A stretch of 64,000 nucleotides of DNA. Source: Thiopontia sp964415865 (lineage in GTDB: Bacteria > Pseudomonadota > Gammaproteobacteria > GCF-002020875). The DNA lies in the NCBI GenBank assembly GCA_964415865.1, contig CAYQBY010000001.1, forward strand, positions 68,623 through 132,622. The letters are read 5' to 3'. Position numbers and translations under genes: made by a program. The notes under the pieces are model-generated. The model worked only from the letters and a program-made list of their open reading frames with translations. It searched no databases and was not told the origin of the DNA. This document shows positions 46,115 through 54,869 of the stretch, piece after piece. Numbering within the stretch: position 1 is the stretch's first letter; each line of letters begins with the position of its first letter.

Positions 46115-47515
46115 ATGAATATTACATTTTATGGTGCCGCAAAAGAGGTTACAGGTTCCTGTTATTTGATCGAGAACCAGGGGTATCGTGTTCTTCTGGA
46201 GTGCGGCCTGTTTCAGGGGATGCCAAAAAGTGAGCTACGTAACAGCGAACCTTTTGCTTTTGACCCAACATCTATTGATGCTGTAGTCCTGAGTCATGCT
46301 CATATTGATCATAGTGGACGTATTCCACTCCTGGTTAAGTCTGGTTTTTCTGGTCCTGTCTATACACATAAAGCAACAAAGGATCTTTGTAATATCATGT
46401 TGGCTGATTCTGCCTTCTTGAATGAAAAAGAGGCTGAATGGGGTAATCGCAAGCGTGCACGAAAAGGCCTTCCTTTGATTGAGCCGCTGTATACCATGGA
46501 AGATGCAAGGCATGCAGTTATGCAGTTCAAGGCGGTAGATTACAATACAGAGCATGATATTGTTCCGGGAGTAAGGCTCAAATTGCTAGATGCGGGGCAT
46601 ATCTTGGGTGCATCAATTGTTGAACTTACTATGAGTGATGGGGGCAGCGAGAGGAAATTGGTTTTTAGTGGTGATCTTGGCCAGAACGGAATGCCAATAC
46701 TCTGTGATCCAGAGAGTGTAAAAAATGCTGATATCGTGCTGATGGAAAGTACATATGGCGACAGAATGCATCGTTCATGGAAAGATACTCTGGAGGAGCT
46801 CCGAGGTATTCTGAGATCAGCAAAACAGACAAAGGGCAATATATTGATTCCCGCATTTACTGTGGGACGTACGCAGGAGATTCTTTATCTATTCAGCAAA
46901 TATTATGATGAATGGGGGCTGGGAAACTGGCAGATATTTCTTGATAGCCCAATGGCAATTGACGCTACAGAGACATACTCGAAATATGATGATTTATATG
47001 ATCGGGAGGCCAGCAAGATCTTTTCCAGAAAGGGAGATTTTTTTCATCTTCCAAATTTTCATTTTAGTAGAACAACCGAAGATTCGATGAAGTTGAATCA
47101 GATAAGTTCGGGCGCCATCATTATTGCCGGCAGTGGAATGTGTACAGGAGGTCGCATTAAACACCATCTTAAACACAATCTTTGGCGTCGGGATTGTCAC
47201 TTGGTTATCTCTGGGTTTCAGGCCAGTGGAACATTAGGGAGAGCAATTGTTGATGGTGCCAAGTATGTTCGTTTATGGGGAGAGACAATTAAAGTGGCTG
47301 CCAGTGTACACACTATTGGAGGACTATCTGCCCATGCGGATCAGCGGGGGTTGCTTGGGTGGTACAAAAAGATCAAGGGGGTGCCGCCAGTTGTGTTGGT
47401 CCATGGGGAGCCTGATGCTCAGGGAGTGTTGAGACAACATTTGCAGGATGAAATTGGGGCACAAGTGGTAATTGCTAAGCCTGAAATGGTGCTGGATCTT
47501 TTGTCTATTCCATAA
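46115..47515 (+). CDS. Beta-CASP metallo-beta-lactamase fold protein (RNA metabolism type)
   Basis: 466 residues. The MBL core carries zinc ligands in LSHAHIDHSGRIPLL and DAGHILGAS with FSGDLGQ. The beta-CASP insertion (IPAFTVGRTQEILYLF, IIIAGSGMCTGGRIKHHL, SGFQASGTLGRAI) and the later VHTIGGLSAHADQRGLLGW are those of RNA-processing exonuclease/CPSF-like proteins. A role in RNA degradation or processing is likely but unproven. It follows the ATPase by 27 bases and may be co-transcribed. Confidence 0.9.
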   Translation: MNITFYGAAKEVTGSCYLIENQGYRVLLECGLFQGMPKSELRNSEPFAFDPTSIDAVVLSHAHIDHSGRIPLLVKSGFSGPVYTHKATKDLCNIMLADSAFLNEKEAEWGNRKRARKGLPLIEPLYTMEDARHAVMQFKAVDYNTEHDIVPGVRLKLLDAGHILGASIVELTMSDGGSERKLVFSGDLGQNGMPILCDPESVKNADIVLMESTYGDRMHRSWKDTLEELRGILRSAKQTKGNILIPAFTVGRTQEILYLFSKYYDEWGLGNWQIFLDSPMAIDATETYSKYDDLYDREASKIFSRKGDFFHLPNFHFSRTTEDSMKLNQISSGAIIIAGSGMCTGGRIKHHLKHNLWRRDCHLVISGFQASGTLGRAIVDGAKYVRLWGETIKVAASVHTIGGLSAHADQRGLLGWYKKIKGVPPVVLVHGEPDAQGVLRQHLQDEIGAQVVIAKPEMVLDLLSIP

Positions 47516-47527
47516 CGGCTCAACAAT

Positions 47528-47764
47528 CTACTCTATTTTTGCATGGCTTCCATCACAATACGGAGCTGTTTTTGTCTGACCACATCCGCAAAGTGCCACA
47601 TCACTATCTTTGGTAATCTCAAATTCTACAGGTGTAAAACCACCATCAATCTCCTCATGTGACCCATCACAATAAGGGGGCGTTGTAGTGTGTCCGCAAC
47701 TGCACCAATAGTAAGTTCCTGGTTTTAGAGATGTCTGGCATGGTTTATTGGTTTTATTCCCCAC
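47528..47764 (-). CDS. Double-CDGSH iron-sulfur protein
   Basis: 78 residues with two CDGSH motifs: YWCSCGHTTTPPYCDGSH and ALCGCGQTKTAPYCDGSH, each expected to bind a [2Fe-2S] cluster by three cysteines and one histidine. Tandem-CDGSH proteins (MitoNEET-like) are small redox or iron-sulfur carriers. It converges with the beta-CASP gene. Its start lies 47 bases from the left end of the insertion sequence, so its own promoter may be displaced or disrupted. Confidence 0.93.
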   Translation of the reverse strand: MGNKTNKPCQTSLKPGTYYWCSCGHTTTPPYCDGSHEEIDGGFTPVEFEITKDSDVALCGCGQTKTAPYCDGSHAKIE

Positions 47765-47811
47765 AACTGAACTCCTTTTTGATTTATGGTTGGTGCAATG
47801 ATGGTATCACA

Positions 47812-47831
47812 GAGGTAATTTCAAAACTCCA
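47812..47831 (+). repeat. IS terminal inverted repeat, left
   Basis: GAGGTAATTTCAAAACTCCA; pairs with the right end at 49272-49291 with mismatches at positions 4, 5 and 7. Confidence 0.75.
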
Positions 47832-47945
47832 CAAACCATCAGTATTATTGGCCATAGATGCCAATTTTGAAAACGTGCCTGGCCCCATCGGTTAAAATGG
47901 GTGGTGACAAAACCAAATGAAAACAGTCCAATAGAGGAAGAATTC

Positions 47946-49082
47946 ATGAACCAGACACGACATACATTATCCACAATCTGGCACCGCTTTCAATCCACGC
48001 TCTTCCCTTTTCTTGAGGATGAGCTGGGAGAGCTGACAGCCAAACAGCAGCAGCTGATCGAAACACTGGAGGTGGTGGAAATTGAGCGCTTCATTCCCCA
48101 TGTCGGCAGAACACCAGGGCGCCCTCCAAAGGAGCGTACTGCCATTGCTCGCGCCTTCCTTGCCAAGGCGATCTACAACATGCCCACCACCGAGATGCTG
48201 CTGGATCGTCTGGAATCAGACATTAAGCTCAGAAGAATCTGTGGCTGGGAGCGTAAAAGTGATGTCCCCAGCCGCTCCACCTTCTCTCGCGCCTTTGCTG
48301 AGTTTGCTGAGAGTCGTCTGACCGAACAGGTACATAAGGAGTTGATCAAGTGACGATTGGGAAATCAGCTGATTGGGCATAACTCTCGCGACTCTACCGC
48401 AATCAACGCCAGAGAGAAACCGGTGCCCAAGGTGGTCAAGGAGGAGCCACCAAAGAAGCGTGGGCGCCCGAAAAAAGGAGAAGTACGTACCAAGCCAATG
48501 ACCCGACTGGAGAAGCAGAGTAGCGGTATCTCCCTGCAGGAGATGCTGGATGATCTCCCTACGGAGTGTACCGTAGGTACCAAACGTAACAGCAAGGGAT
48601 ACAAAAGCAGCTGGATCGGTTACAAACTGCATATTGATGGAGTCGATGGAGACATTCCAGCCAGCTGCCTGCTAACCTCAGCCTCGTTGCATGATAGTCA
48701 GGCCGCTATTCCGTTGGCCGAGATAACCAGCCAGCGAATCACCAACTGTTACGACCTGATGGATGCCGCCTACGATGCCCCCTTGATCAAACAGCATAGC
48801 CAGTCACTGGGGCACGTCCCCATTATCGATGAAAATCCTCGTAGCAAGGTGCGCAAGGCAGAGATCAAACTAGAGCAGAAGGCACGCCGCACAGCAGGAT
48901 ACCGTGAAGCAGAGACTATTCGATACAACGAACGCAGCACAGTGGAGCGCATCAATGGACGGCTCAAGGATGAATTTGGCGGACGTATGGTTCGTGTTCG
49001 GGGTGCATCCAAGGTAATGACACACCTGATGTTTGGAATCATTGCTTTGACTGTGGGTCAACTGATGCGATTTGCAGAGTGA
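47946..49082 (+). pseudogene. IS transposase with an internal stop codon
   Basis: DDE transposase, 378 residues if read through. Translation from ATG 47946 (ribosome site AGAGGAAG) stops at a TGA at 48351-48353 after 135 residues (ending HKELIK). The same frame continues directly (RLGNQLIGHNSRDSTAINAR) to 49082, so one nonsense change, not a frameshift, splits the gene. An in-frame GTG at 47901 is an alternative start. The N-terminal part looks like DUF772. Catalytic acids are likely in SRDSTAI, LMDAAYD and ERINGRLKDEFG. Not expected to be active unless TGA is read through. Confidence 0.82.
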
Positions 49083-49271
49083 ACGTCTCTGATTCCATCA
49101 AAAAGGCACACCTCATACAGCAGCCACACATGTGGACGGGAAACTATGGCGCGAAAATAATGAAAACCGTGATGTTTGGGGTAGATGCACTGGATCCACC
49201 ATAGTTAGTCGCCCAAGTTAGAATGAATCGCACCTACAGGGGGCGCGAGGTAGCTGGCTTAATGGCTACGA

Positions 49272-49291
49272 TGGAGTTTTGAAAATGGCTC
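49272..49291 (-). repeat. IS terminal inverted repeat, right
   Basis: The complement reads GAGCCATTTTCAAAACTCCA, 17 of 20 identical to the left end. Confidence 0.75.
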
Positions 49292-49519
49292 ATCTGTAAA
49301 CCAAAATATGCCGCTCAGATCCTGCAGCATGAAGAGTTGCGTATCCTTAGTGTACTAATGCCATGTGCAACATCTATTTACACTAAAGCAGATGGAAAAA
49401 CCTATGTGGCATTTATCAATGTGAATATGATGGGGCAGATGTTTGGTGATAAGGTTGCGAATGTCGCCGCGCAGGTAGATGAGGATAGAGGGCGTGTGCT
49501 GAAGTTTTTGAATCAATAA
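49292..49519 (+). pseudogene. DUF302 protein, C-terminal fragment cut by the IS
   Basis: From ATC 49292, exactly at the IS boundary, an open frame of 75 codons encodes ICKPKYAAQILQHEELRILS, then LMPCATSIYTKADGKTYVAF and MMGQMFGDKVANVAAQVDED: the second half of a DUF302 domain. The first half is not on the other side of the IS (only 47 bases separate it from the CDGSH gene), so it was lost or moved. TTG 49337 could start a 60-residue peptide but it lacks the domain core. Confidence 0.8.
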
Positions 49520-49569
49520 TTACCTGACGACTCACAGGTAATTTAACCCGCCCATTGAGGCGGGTTTTT
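49519..49569 (+). terminator. Double hairpin ending in an intrinsic terminator
   Basis: First ATTACCTG (49519-49526) / CAGGTAAT (49535-49542), then CCCGCC (49547-49552) / GGCGGG (49559-49564) followed by five T residues. It ends transcription from the truncated DUF302 gene and the IS. Confidence 0.8.
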
Positions 49570-49678
49570 GCATTTTTTGCACTGGAGAATTAGGTGTCTG
49601 CCTCTCCAGTCTCGTAGCGCAGACCGAGGAGGAGGTGGCTGGCTGGTCATCAACCGAAGAGACAGACAAAACTTTCAT
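49570..49678. other. Intergenic stretch with hairpins and a second C-rich motif
   Basis: No gene seen. On the minus strand a CCACCTCCTCCTC motif (49638-49626) precedes two possible stems, GTCTGC/GCAGAC and ACTGGAGA/TCTCCAGT, neither followed by a T-tract. It lies directly downstream of the candidate small RNA terminator. Confidence 0.35.
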
Positions 49679-49711
49679 AAAAAAGCCACAGATCACCTGG
49701 GTGTCTGTGGC
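49679..49711 (-). terminator. Strong intrinsic terminator (minus strand)
   Basis: On the minus strand GCCACAGA (49711-49704) pairs with TCTGTGGC (49692-49685); CAC/GTG inside the loop can extend the stem. Six T residues follow (49684-49679). Confidence 0.8.
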
Positions 49712-49786
49712 AATAGCTATAACCACCAAAGGAGGAGTATGTAGGTTATAGATAGATTGGAGTGTCTCTAGTCACTCGACAATCTG
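49679..49786 (-). ncRNA. Candidate small RNA with anti-Shine-Dalgarno loop
   Basis: Predicted about 108-nt RNA on the minus strand with its own promoter (49793-49821) and terminator (49679-49711), in a gap without genes. An eight-base stem CTATAACC/GGTTATAG (49751-49744 with 49724-49717) presents a 19-base loop containing ACTCCTCCTTTGGT (the core complements 49730-49738), which is complementary to ribosome-binding sites. The motif ACTCCTCCT..GGTG is shared with the candidate RNA at 20991-21049. No long open frame or good start codon is seen in it. Confidence 0.5.
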
Positions 49787-49792
49787 AGGATT

Positions 49793-49821
49793 ATATTAAC
49801 AATAGCTTATATAGTTGTCAA
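49793..49821 (-). promoter_or_regulatory. Promoter of the candidate small RNA
   Basis: A perfect TTGACA (49821-49816), a 17-base spacer, and TAATAT (49798-49793, four of six) on the minus strand, beginning 36 bases beyond the end of the SDR gene. Confidence 0.6.
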
Positions 49822-49856
49822 TCGATATTTAATGGAAAATATCAATTTTTTATCTA

Positions 49857-50606
49857 TCAATGGGTTACCCAGGCATCAATACGTTCTCCAGTTATTTCAG
49901 CGCTGTCAGATCCCATCAAGTAGAGATATGCTCCCATTAGAGCTGCCGGTTTTGGATTGTTATTTGGGTTCTCTCCAGGGAATGCCTTGGCTCGCATGAC
50001 GGTTCTGGCAACTCCCGGGTCAATGGTGTTTACCCTGACTCCATCCTCTTCCAGCTCATCAGCCAGGATCTGACTCATCCCCTCATTGGCAAACTTTGAT
50101 GCTGCGTATGCCCCCCAGTAGGCACGACCTGTTTTGCCAACCCCAGAACTTGTAAAGATTATGGAGGCATCTACAGACTCCTTGAGTAATGGAAGCGCAT
50201 ATTTGGTTAGCAGAAATTCGGCGGTAACATTAACCTTAAATACAGTCTCCCACTGTTTTAGGGTGAAGTGTTCAATAGGGCTAAGGCCACCAAGGTGGGC
50301 AGCGTTATGGAGTAATCCATCAAGTTTTCCTATCTCCTGGCCAATGCCTCCAGCCAGCCCCTTGAAGTCGTCTTCTGTGGCCTTGGCGAAGTCAATCTGA
50401 AAAATATATGGTTGTGGGTTTCCTGCTGAGACAATGGCGTCATAGGTATCTTCCAGGCGAAACAGGGTGCGTCCTACAAGTAGAACAGTTGCGCCATGTG
50501 CAGCAAAAGCCTCCGCAGCTGCACGACCAATACCATCTCCTGCTCCGGTAACAAGAATGGTGCGGCCACTGAGTAGATCTGGTTTTGGGGTGTAGTTCTT
50601 GTCCAT
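49857..50606 (-). CDS. SDR-family oxidoreductase, YciK-like
   Basis: 249-residue NAD(P)-dependent short-chain dehydrogenase. TGAGDGIGRAAAEAFA is the cofactor loop, LLHNAAHLGG replaces the usual NNAG, and the catalytic tetrad includes FTSSGVG and YAASKFANEG. The PGENP insert and the closing YLYLMGSDSAEITGERIDAW are as in YciK, often found near ubiG and gph in gammaproteobacteria. The substrate is unknown. It starts nine bases after the corrected end of rmuC. Confidence 0.9.
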   Translation of the reverse strand: MDKNYTPKPDLLSGRTILVTGAGDGIGRAAAEAFAAHGATVLLVGRTLFRLEDTYDAIVSAGNPQPYIFQIDFAKATEDDFKGLAGGIGQEIGKLDGLLHNAAHLGGLSPIEHFTLKQWETVFKVNVTAEFLLTKYALPLLKESVDASIIFTSSGVGKTGRAYWGAYAASKFANEGMSQILADELEEDGVRVNTIDPGVARTVMRAKAFPGENPNNNPKPAALMGAYLYLMGSDSAEITGERIDAWVTH

Positions 50607-50615
50607 AATGACGCG

Positions 50616-52138
50616 CTATTCTACCTGATTCCCTGTTGAGCTCTCAGCTGGACTATCAGCTGGGTTCTTAGCTGGATTCTTAACTGGATTCTTAACTAGA
50701 TTCTCAGGATCCACTTTATCGTCCTCAATAAGTTTTGGTGATCTGGCCAGTTTNNNNNNNNNNNNNNNNNNNNNNNNNNNNNNNNNNNNNNNNNNNNNNN
50801 NNNNNNNNNNNNNNNNNNNNNNNNNNNNNNNNNNNNNNNNNNNNNNNNNNNNNGATTCTCAGGATCCACTTTATCGTCCTCAATAAGTTTTGGTGATCTG
50901 GCCAGTTTTTCAATCTGGGCAGGTTCAGTTATCTCTTTTTTAGGGTGAATCCCCATCTCTATAAAACGGCGGGCACTGGAGAATACGTTACGATCAAGTG
51001 AGCCGACTGCCTTGTTGAATGCATCAATACTGCCATCAAGATTTTTTCCAACCTTTGTCAGGTGGCTGCTAAATACGGCCAGGCGATCGTATAGTTGTAC
51101 CCCCACCTCTCTGATGGTTTCAGCATTTCTGGCAACCTCCTGCTGCCTCCAGCCAAAGGATACTGCACGGAGAAGGGCAACCAGGCTGGTTGGGGTGGCA
51201 AGGATCACCTTCTCTTTGAGAGCATCCTCCAGCAGGGTGTGATCCCGCTCCAGGGCACTACTGAGAAATTGATCTCCGGGAATAAAGAGAACAACAAAAT
51301 CAGGGCTCTCGTCAAATTGTGACCAGTAGCTTTTGGCTGCCAACTCCTTGACCCTTTTGCGAACGTTTCTGGTGTGGCGTTCAAGCTCCTGGTCGCGCTC
51401 TACATCTGTGGCGGCCTCGGTTGCATTTATGTAGGCGTCCAGTGGGGTTTTGGCATCAACGATAATGGCTCGATGGTCTGGCAGGTGGATAACCATGTCA
51501 GGGCGAAGCATTCCATCCTCCCCATCAATCTGTTCCTGCTCTATAAAGTCGGCATGCTCTACCATACCTGCTAGTTCGGCTAGCCGTTTCAGAGTGAGTT
51601 CCCCCCACTGTCCACGAACCTCGGGACGACGCAGGGCCTGAACCAGGTTGCGGGTCTCCTGTTGGAGCTGTTCCTGGGTCAGAGTGATGCTTTTTAGATG
51701 TTGGGTAAGAGAGCCATACTGCTCTTTGCGTTCCTTCTCGATCTCGCGCAGCTGCTTGTCACTCTTTTCCAGGGTCTCTCTGATTGGTTTCAGCAGGGTG
51801 TCAATTGCCTGTTGGCGCTGCTTTAGTTCGCCTTCCGATTGGGAATGATGTTTGGCGAGAGACTCTTCTGCCAGCTTGAGAAATGATTCGCTGTTGTTTT
51901 TTAGCGCTTTTGCAGTTAGATCGTTGATTACCTGGTTAAGTTCATCACGATTTTTACTACGTGCATGGCTGATTTTTTCTTCTATATGTTTGCGTTCACT
52001 ATTCAGTACTGCTTCAAGTCGTGCATTTTCCTTACGTAGTCCTCTGTTCTCATTCTCTCTCTGTTCCGTCTTGCGCCAGAGATAGATGGCAGCAGCAGTC
52101 GTAGCAGCAAGGATGATGGTTAGTATGGTTTCAGTCAT
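50616..52138 (-). CDS. rmuC: DNA recombination protein RmuC, broken by a scaffold gap
   Basis: Coiled-coil protein with a nuclease-like core that limits DNA rearrangements. From ATG 52138 (overlapping the gph stop as ATGACTGA): an N-terminal hydrophobic anchor (ILTIILAATTAAAIYLW), a long charged coiled coil, then the RmuC core ALRRPEVRGQWGELTLKRLA, IVDAKTPLDAY and FVVLFIPGDQFLSSAL. The 100 N at 50754-50853 and the repeated 55-mer flank it; read literally the frame is lost and ends spuriously near 50696. Removing the 100 N and one 55-mer copy (155 bases) restores a continuous 455-codon frame ending ESSTGNQVE at TAG 50616. Confidence 0.88.
50646..50705 (-). repeat. Degenerate 12-bp tandem repeats in the rmuC 3' end
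   Basis: Five units such as AGCTGGATTCTT, encoding on the minus strand a repeating KNPA/KNPV tetrapeptide in the RmuC tail. It borders the scaffold break, so the true copy number is uncertain. Confidence 0.8.
50699..50753 (+). repeat. 55-bp contig-end copy 1
   Basis: Identical to 50854-50908 across the 100-N gap; most likely an unmerged contig overlap rather than a true duplication. Confidence 0.9.
50754..50853. other. Scaffold gap of 100 N
   Basis: Exactly 100 undetermined bases, the usual placeholder for a gap of unknown size. The flanking 55-mers are identical, so the true gap length is probably zero or negative. Confidence 0.95.
50854..50908 (+). repeat. 55-bp contig-end copy 2
   Basis: Second copy of the 55-mer at 50699-50753. 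Confidence 0.9.
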
Positions 52139-52793
52139 TGGTTGTGGGTAGCCAGTCAAGTATCTCTGATGGGTGGTCTATGATGCCGTCAGCACACCAC
52201 TCTGTAATTTTGTCATCACTACTGAGGTAGCCAAAGCGGGCAGCAATGGTGGTCATCTCGGCCCTGTTTCCAGCCTCAATATCCCGGCTGGCATCCCCTA
52301 CGTAGATACACTGCTCTGGTGAGAGCTGTAGTAGCTCACAGGCGTGCAGAAGGGGTTTGGGATGTGGTTTTGGGCTATCAGTTGTGTCGCCACTGATAAC
52401 ACATGAGGCGCGTTTTGAGAGTCCAAGCTGCTCAATCAGTGGATCGGTGAAACGGGCTGGTTTATTGGTAACAATCCCCCAGCGGATCTCCTGACTCTCC
52501 AACTGTAGAAGGAGCTCATCCATGCCATTCATCAGGGTTGTCTCGCGGACAATGTTTGCGCTGTAGATATCCAGCAATTGCTGGCGATATGACTCAAACA
52601 GTTGCTCTTCCAGTTGGTCACCAAAACCCAGAGATATAAGCGGAGCACTACCATTGGAGGCGACCTCCCTTATATCTGATAGTGGTAGTGGATCCATGTT
52701 GCTGTCAATCAGTATCTGGTTCAGGGCATAGGCGAGATCAGGTGCAGTATCGGCAAGAGTGCCATCAAGATCTAGTAGAACCGCTCTTATCAT
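52131..52793 (-). CDS. gph: Phosphoglycolate phosphatase-type HAD hydrolase
   Basis: 220 residues. [20 protein letters not shown] is the nucleophile region, [10 protein letters not shown] motif [18 protein letters not shown] with the motif III lysine, and [17 protein letters not shown] motif IV. Gph/PGP family members remove 2-phosphoglycolate, made by oxygenation at Rubisco or DNA repair. The gene overlaps ubiG by four bases; in gammaproteobacteria ubiG-gph pairing is common. Confidence 0.92.
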   Translation of the reverse strand: MIRAVLLDLDGTLADTAPDLAYALNQILIDSNMDPLPLSDIREVASNGSAPLISLGFGDQLEEQLFESYRQQLLDIYSANIVRETTLMNGMDELLLQLESQEIRWGIVTNKPARFTDPLIEQLGLSKRASCVISGDTTDSPKPHPKPLLHACELLQLSPEQCIYVGDASRDIEAGNRAEMTTIAARFGYLSSDDKITEWCADGIIDHPSEILDWLPTTND

Positions 52794-53506
52794 GAATCGT
52801 TAAGAGGGCGGGCATGAGCAAAGTAATTTACATCTACATTTGAGCCCAGTGAATAGGTCATGGTTAGTGGGTTGTAGCTCATTCCGGTTAGGTCGTCCAT
52901 GGAGAGACCTGCTGTACGAGCCCACTGCTCCAGCTCTGCCGGTTTGATGAATTTGTCATGGTCATGGGTCCCTTTGGGGAGCAGGTTGAGAATATACTCT
53001 GCCCCTACTATGGCCATCATGTAGGATTTCAGGTTGCGATTGATAGTGGAGAAAAATAGATGACCATCAGCCTTTGCCAGCCTGCTACAGGCCGTTACGA
53101 CAGACGCAGGATTAGGAACATGCTCTAGCATCTCCATGCAGGCCACTATATCGTAGCTATTGGGCTCTTTTTCTGCCAGCTCTTCCACGGTGATCTGTTG
53201 GTAATCGACCTCCAGTTTTGACTCCAGCAGGTGTAGTCGGGCTACGGATAGAGGGGCCTCACCCATATCAATCCCAGTTACCTCTGCTCCGGCGTGTGCC
53301 ATCCCCTCAGAAAGAATTCCGCCACCGCAGCCAACATCGAGAATTCGCATACCATCCATTGGAGTGTAGCGCTCGATGTAGTCGAGCCGTAGTGGGTTCA
53401 TGTCATGTAGTGGTTTGAATTCACTATCACGGTCCCACCAGCGATGTGCCAGCTCCTCAAACTTGGCAATCTCTGCGCTGTCTACATTTTCTGCAACGGT
53501 TGTCAT
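52790..53506 (-). CDS. ubiG: Ubiquinone biosynthesis O-methyltransferase UbiG
   Basis: 238-residue SAM-dependent methyltransferase that makes both O-methylations of ubiquinone. N-terminal [20 protein letters not shown] and [11 protein letters not shown], the SAM loop [34 protein letters not shown], and the family segment [20 protein letters not shown] are intact. It implies ubiquinone as electron acceptor, which the Isp hydrogenase could reduce. It overlaps mtaD by four bases. Confidence 0.96.
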   Translation of the reverse strand: MTTVAENVDSAEIAKFEELAHRWWDRDSEFKPLHDMNPLRLDYIERYTPMDGMRILDVGCGGGILSEGMAHAGAEVTGIDMGEAPLSVARLHLLESKLEVDYQQITVEELAEKEPNSYDIVACMEMLEHVPNPASVVTACSRLAKADGHLFFSTINRNLKSYMMAIVGAEYILNLLPKGTHDHDKFIKPAELEQWARTAGLSMDDLTGMSYNPLTMTYSLGSNVDVNYFAHARPLNDS

Positions 53507-54816
53507 GACTCTATTTTACCTTGCCACTCCGTGGCCTGTTGTTTCAGTTTTTCTTGATCAAGGCTAACCAGGTTTCCATCTCTGAGCAGGTGCTCCCCAT
53601 TGACCCAGACCTCTCTAACCTGATTGCGATTGGCTGCATATATCAGTTGAGAAGCGACATTGTATATGGGGTGGGTCTCCAGTGCACTGAGATCAATGGC
53701 AATAAGGTCAGCCGCCTTGCCAGGTACAATTGAACCGGTAATTTTATCCAGCCCCAGTGCTTGTGCACCGTTCAGAGTTGCCATTTTCAGAGCCTGGTGG
53801 GAAGAGAGAGAGGTGGGGTCCATGGAGACTCCCTTGGAGAGCAGAGCGGCAGTGCGTATCTCCCCTAGCATATCCAGATCATTGTTACTGGCGGCACTGT
53901 CTGTTCCTAGTGCAACATTAACTCCAGCCTTCATTAGCTTATCAATTGGGCAGAAACCACTGGCTAGCTTGAGGTTTGATTCAGGGCAGTGGACCACATT
54001 GACTCCACGTTCTGCCAGTAGCTTGATCTCATCGTCATTGAGCTGTGTCATATGGACGGCAGTTAGTTGTGGTCCCAGTAGGCCGAGATTATCCAGTCGT
54101 TGCAGTGGGCGCATACCAGACTGCTCTGTGGCCTCATCAACCTCATGGGCAGTCTCATGTAGATGTATATGAACTGGGATATCAAGCTCTTCGGCTAGAA
54201 TCTGAATTCTCTTCAGCGGATCATCCGAGACGGTATATGGAGCATGCGGAGCAAATGCAGTATGAATGTGGGGGGAGTGGCGATACTGGTCATGAATTTT
54301 AAGTCCCTTCTCAAGATACTCATCAGGACCATCACCCCAGGCAGTAGGAAAATCAATGACAATCAGTCCGATCACTGCGCGAATACCGCATTGGGCAGCG
54401 CTCTCTGCCGTCACCTCAGGGAAGAAGTACATGTCATTGAAGCAGGTTGTCCCTCCCCGCAACATCTCCGCCATGGCAAGCTCACTGCCGTCACGCACAA
54501 AGTCCTCACTTACCCACTTCTGCTCGGCTGGCCAGATATGTTCCTGTAGCCAGGTCATAAGGGGGAGGTCATCAGCGATCCCCCTCAGCAGAGACATTGC
54601 TGTATGGGTGTGGGCATTGATCAGCCCCGGCATCAGTGCGTGTTGCTCCAGAGAGAAGCTCTGGGTTGCCTGGTATTTGTCTCGAGCCAAATTACTTGGT
54701 AATACCTCAAGAATTGCTCCATCATGGATGGCTACAGAGTAGTTCTCCAGAATGGTCTCATCAGGCTCAATTGGGACAACCCACTCTGCATGAATTAATG
54801 TATCAATAGCTTGCAT
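53503..54816 (-). CDS. mtaD: TRZ/ATZ-family amidohydrolase, methylthioadenosine/SAH deaminase
   Basis: 437-residue zinc-dependent deaminase of the MtaD type acting on 5'-methylthioadenosine or S-adenosylhomocysteine. Metal ligands appear in [41 protein letters not shown] and [15 protein letters not shown]. Substrate is by family analogy. It heads the leftward operon mtaD-ubiG-gph-rmuC-SDR, divergent from mtnA, whose product also works on the methylthioadenosine pathway. Confidence 0.92.
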   Translation of the reverse strand: MQAIDTLIHAEWVVPIEPDETILENYSVAIHDGAILEVLPSNLARDKYQATQSFSLEQHALMPGLINAHTHTAMSLLRGIADDLPLMTWLQEHIWPAEQKWVSEDFVRDGSELAMAEMLRGGTTCFNDMYFFPEVTAESAAQCGIRAVIGLIVIDFPTAWGDGPDEYLEKGLKIHDQYRHSPHIHTAFAPHAPYTVSDDPLKRIQILAEELDIPVHIHLHETAHEVDEATEQSGMRPLQRLDNLGLLGPQLTAVHMTQLNDDEIKLLAERGVNVVHCPESNLKLASGFCPIDKLMKAGVNVALGTDSAASNNDLDMLGEIRTAALLSKGVSMDPTSLSSHQALKMATLNGAQALGLDKITGSIVPGKAADLIAIDLSALETHPIYNVASQLIYAANRNQVREVWVNGEHLLRDGNLVSLDQEKLKQQATEWQGKIES

Positions 54817-54869
54817 CCGGGTAAGATTACGGGCTGGATCAAAAAATACAAGTCATAAGGAAGAAAGAG
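54817..54869. promoter_or_regulatory. Divergent gap between mtaD and mtnA
   Basis: 53 bases that should hold the promoters or leaders of both operons. AAGGAAGAAAGAG just before ATG 54870 is the mtnA ribosome site. No clear -35/-10 pair was found. Confidence 0.3.

Larger units (their letters stand above)
47812..49291 (+). mobile_element. Insertion sequence, about 1480 bp, inactive transposase
   Basis: A single DDE transposase gene is flanked by imperfect 20-bp terminal inverted repeats (47812-47831 and 49272-49291, 17 of 20 matching). I see no clear target-site duplication. The element abuts a truncated DUF302 gene on its right. The IS4/IS5 superfamily is the best guess; I cannot name the family. 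Confidence 0.8.

Noticed and set aside
47853..47875. Alternative left IS end near GCCAATTTTGAAAAC
   Set aside because: It matches the right end less well and only with gaps; the repeat at 47812-47831 matches 17 of 20 without gaps.
49731..49746. AAAGGAGGAG followed by ATG TAG on the plus strand, like a start-stop leader
   Set aside because: It is the complement of the minus-strand sRNA loop. Only the minus strand has a matching promoter and terminator, so it is probably a by-product.
49822..49850. GATATT/AATATC hairpin followed by T residues on the plus strand
   Set aside because: The stem is only A/T-rich and weak, and no plus-strand gene lies before it apart from those already ended at 49569.
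50699..50908. Genuine direct repeat of 55 bases inside rmuC
   Set aside because: Its exact identity, the 100-N spacer and the restored frame after collapse point to an assembly overlap.
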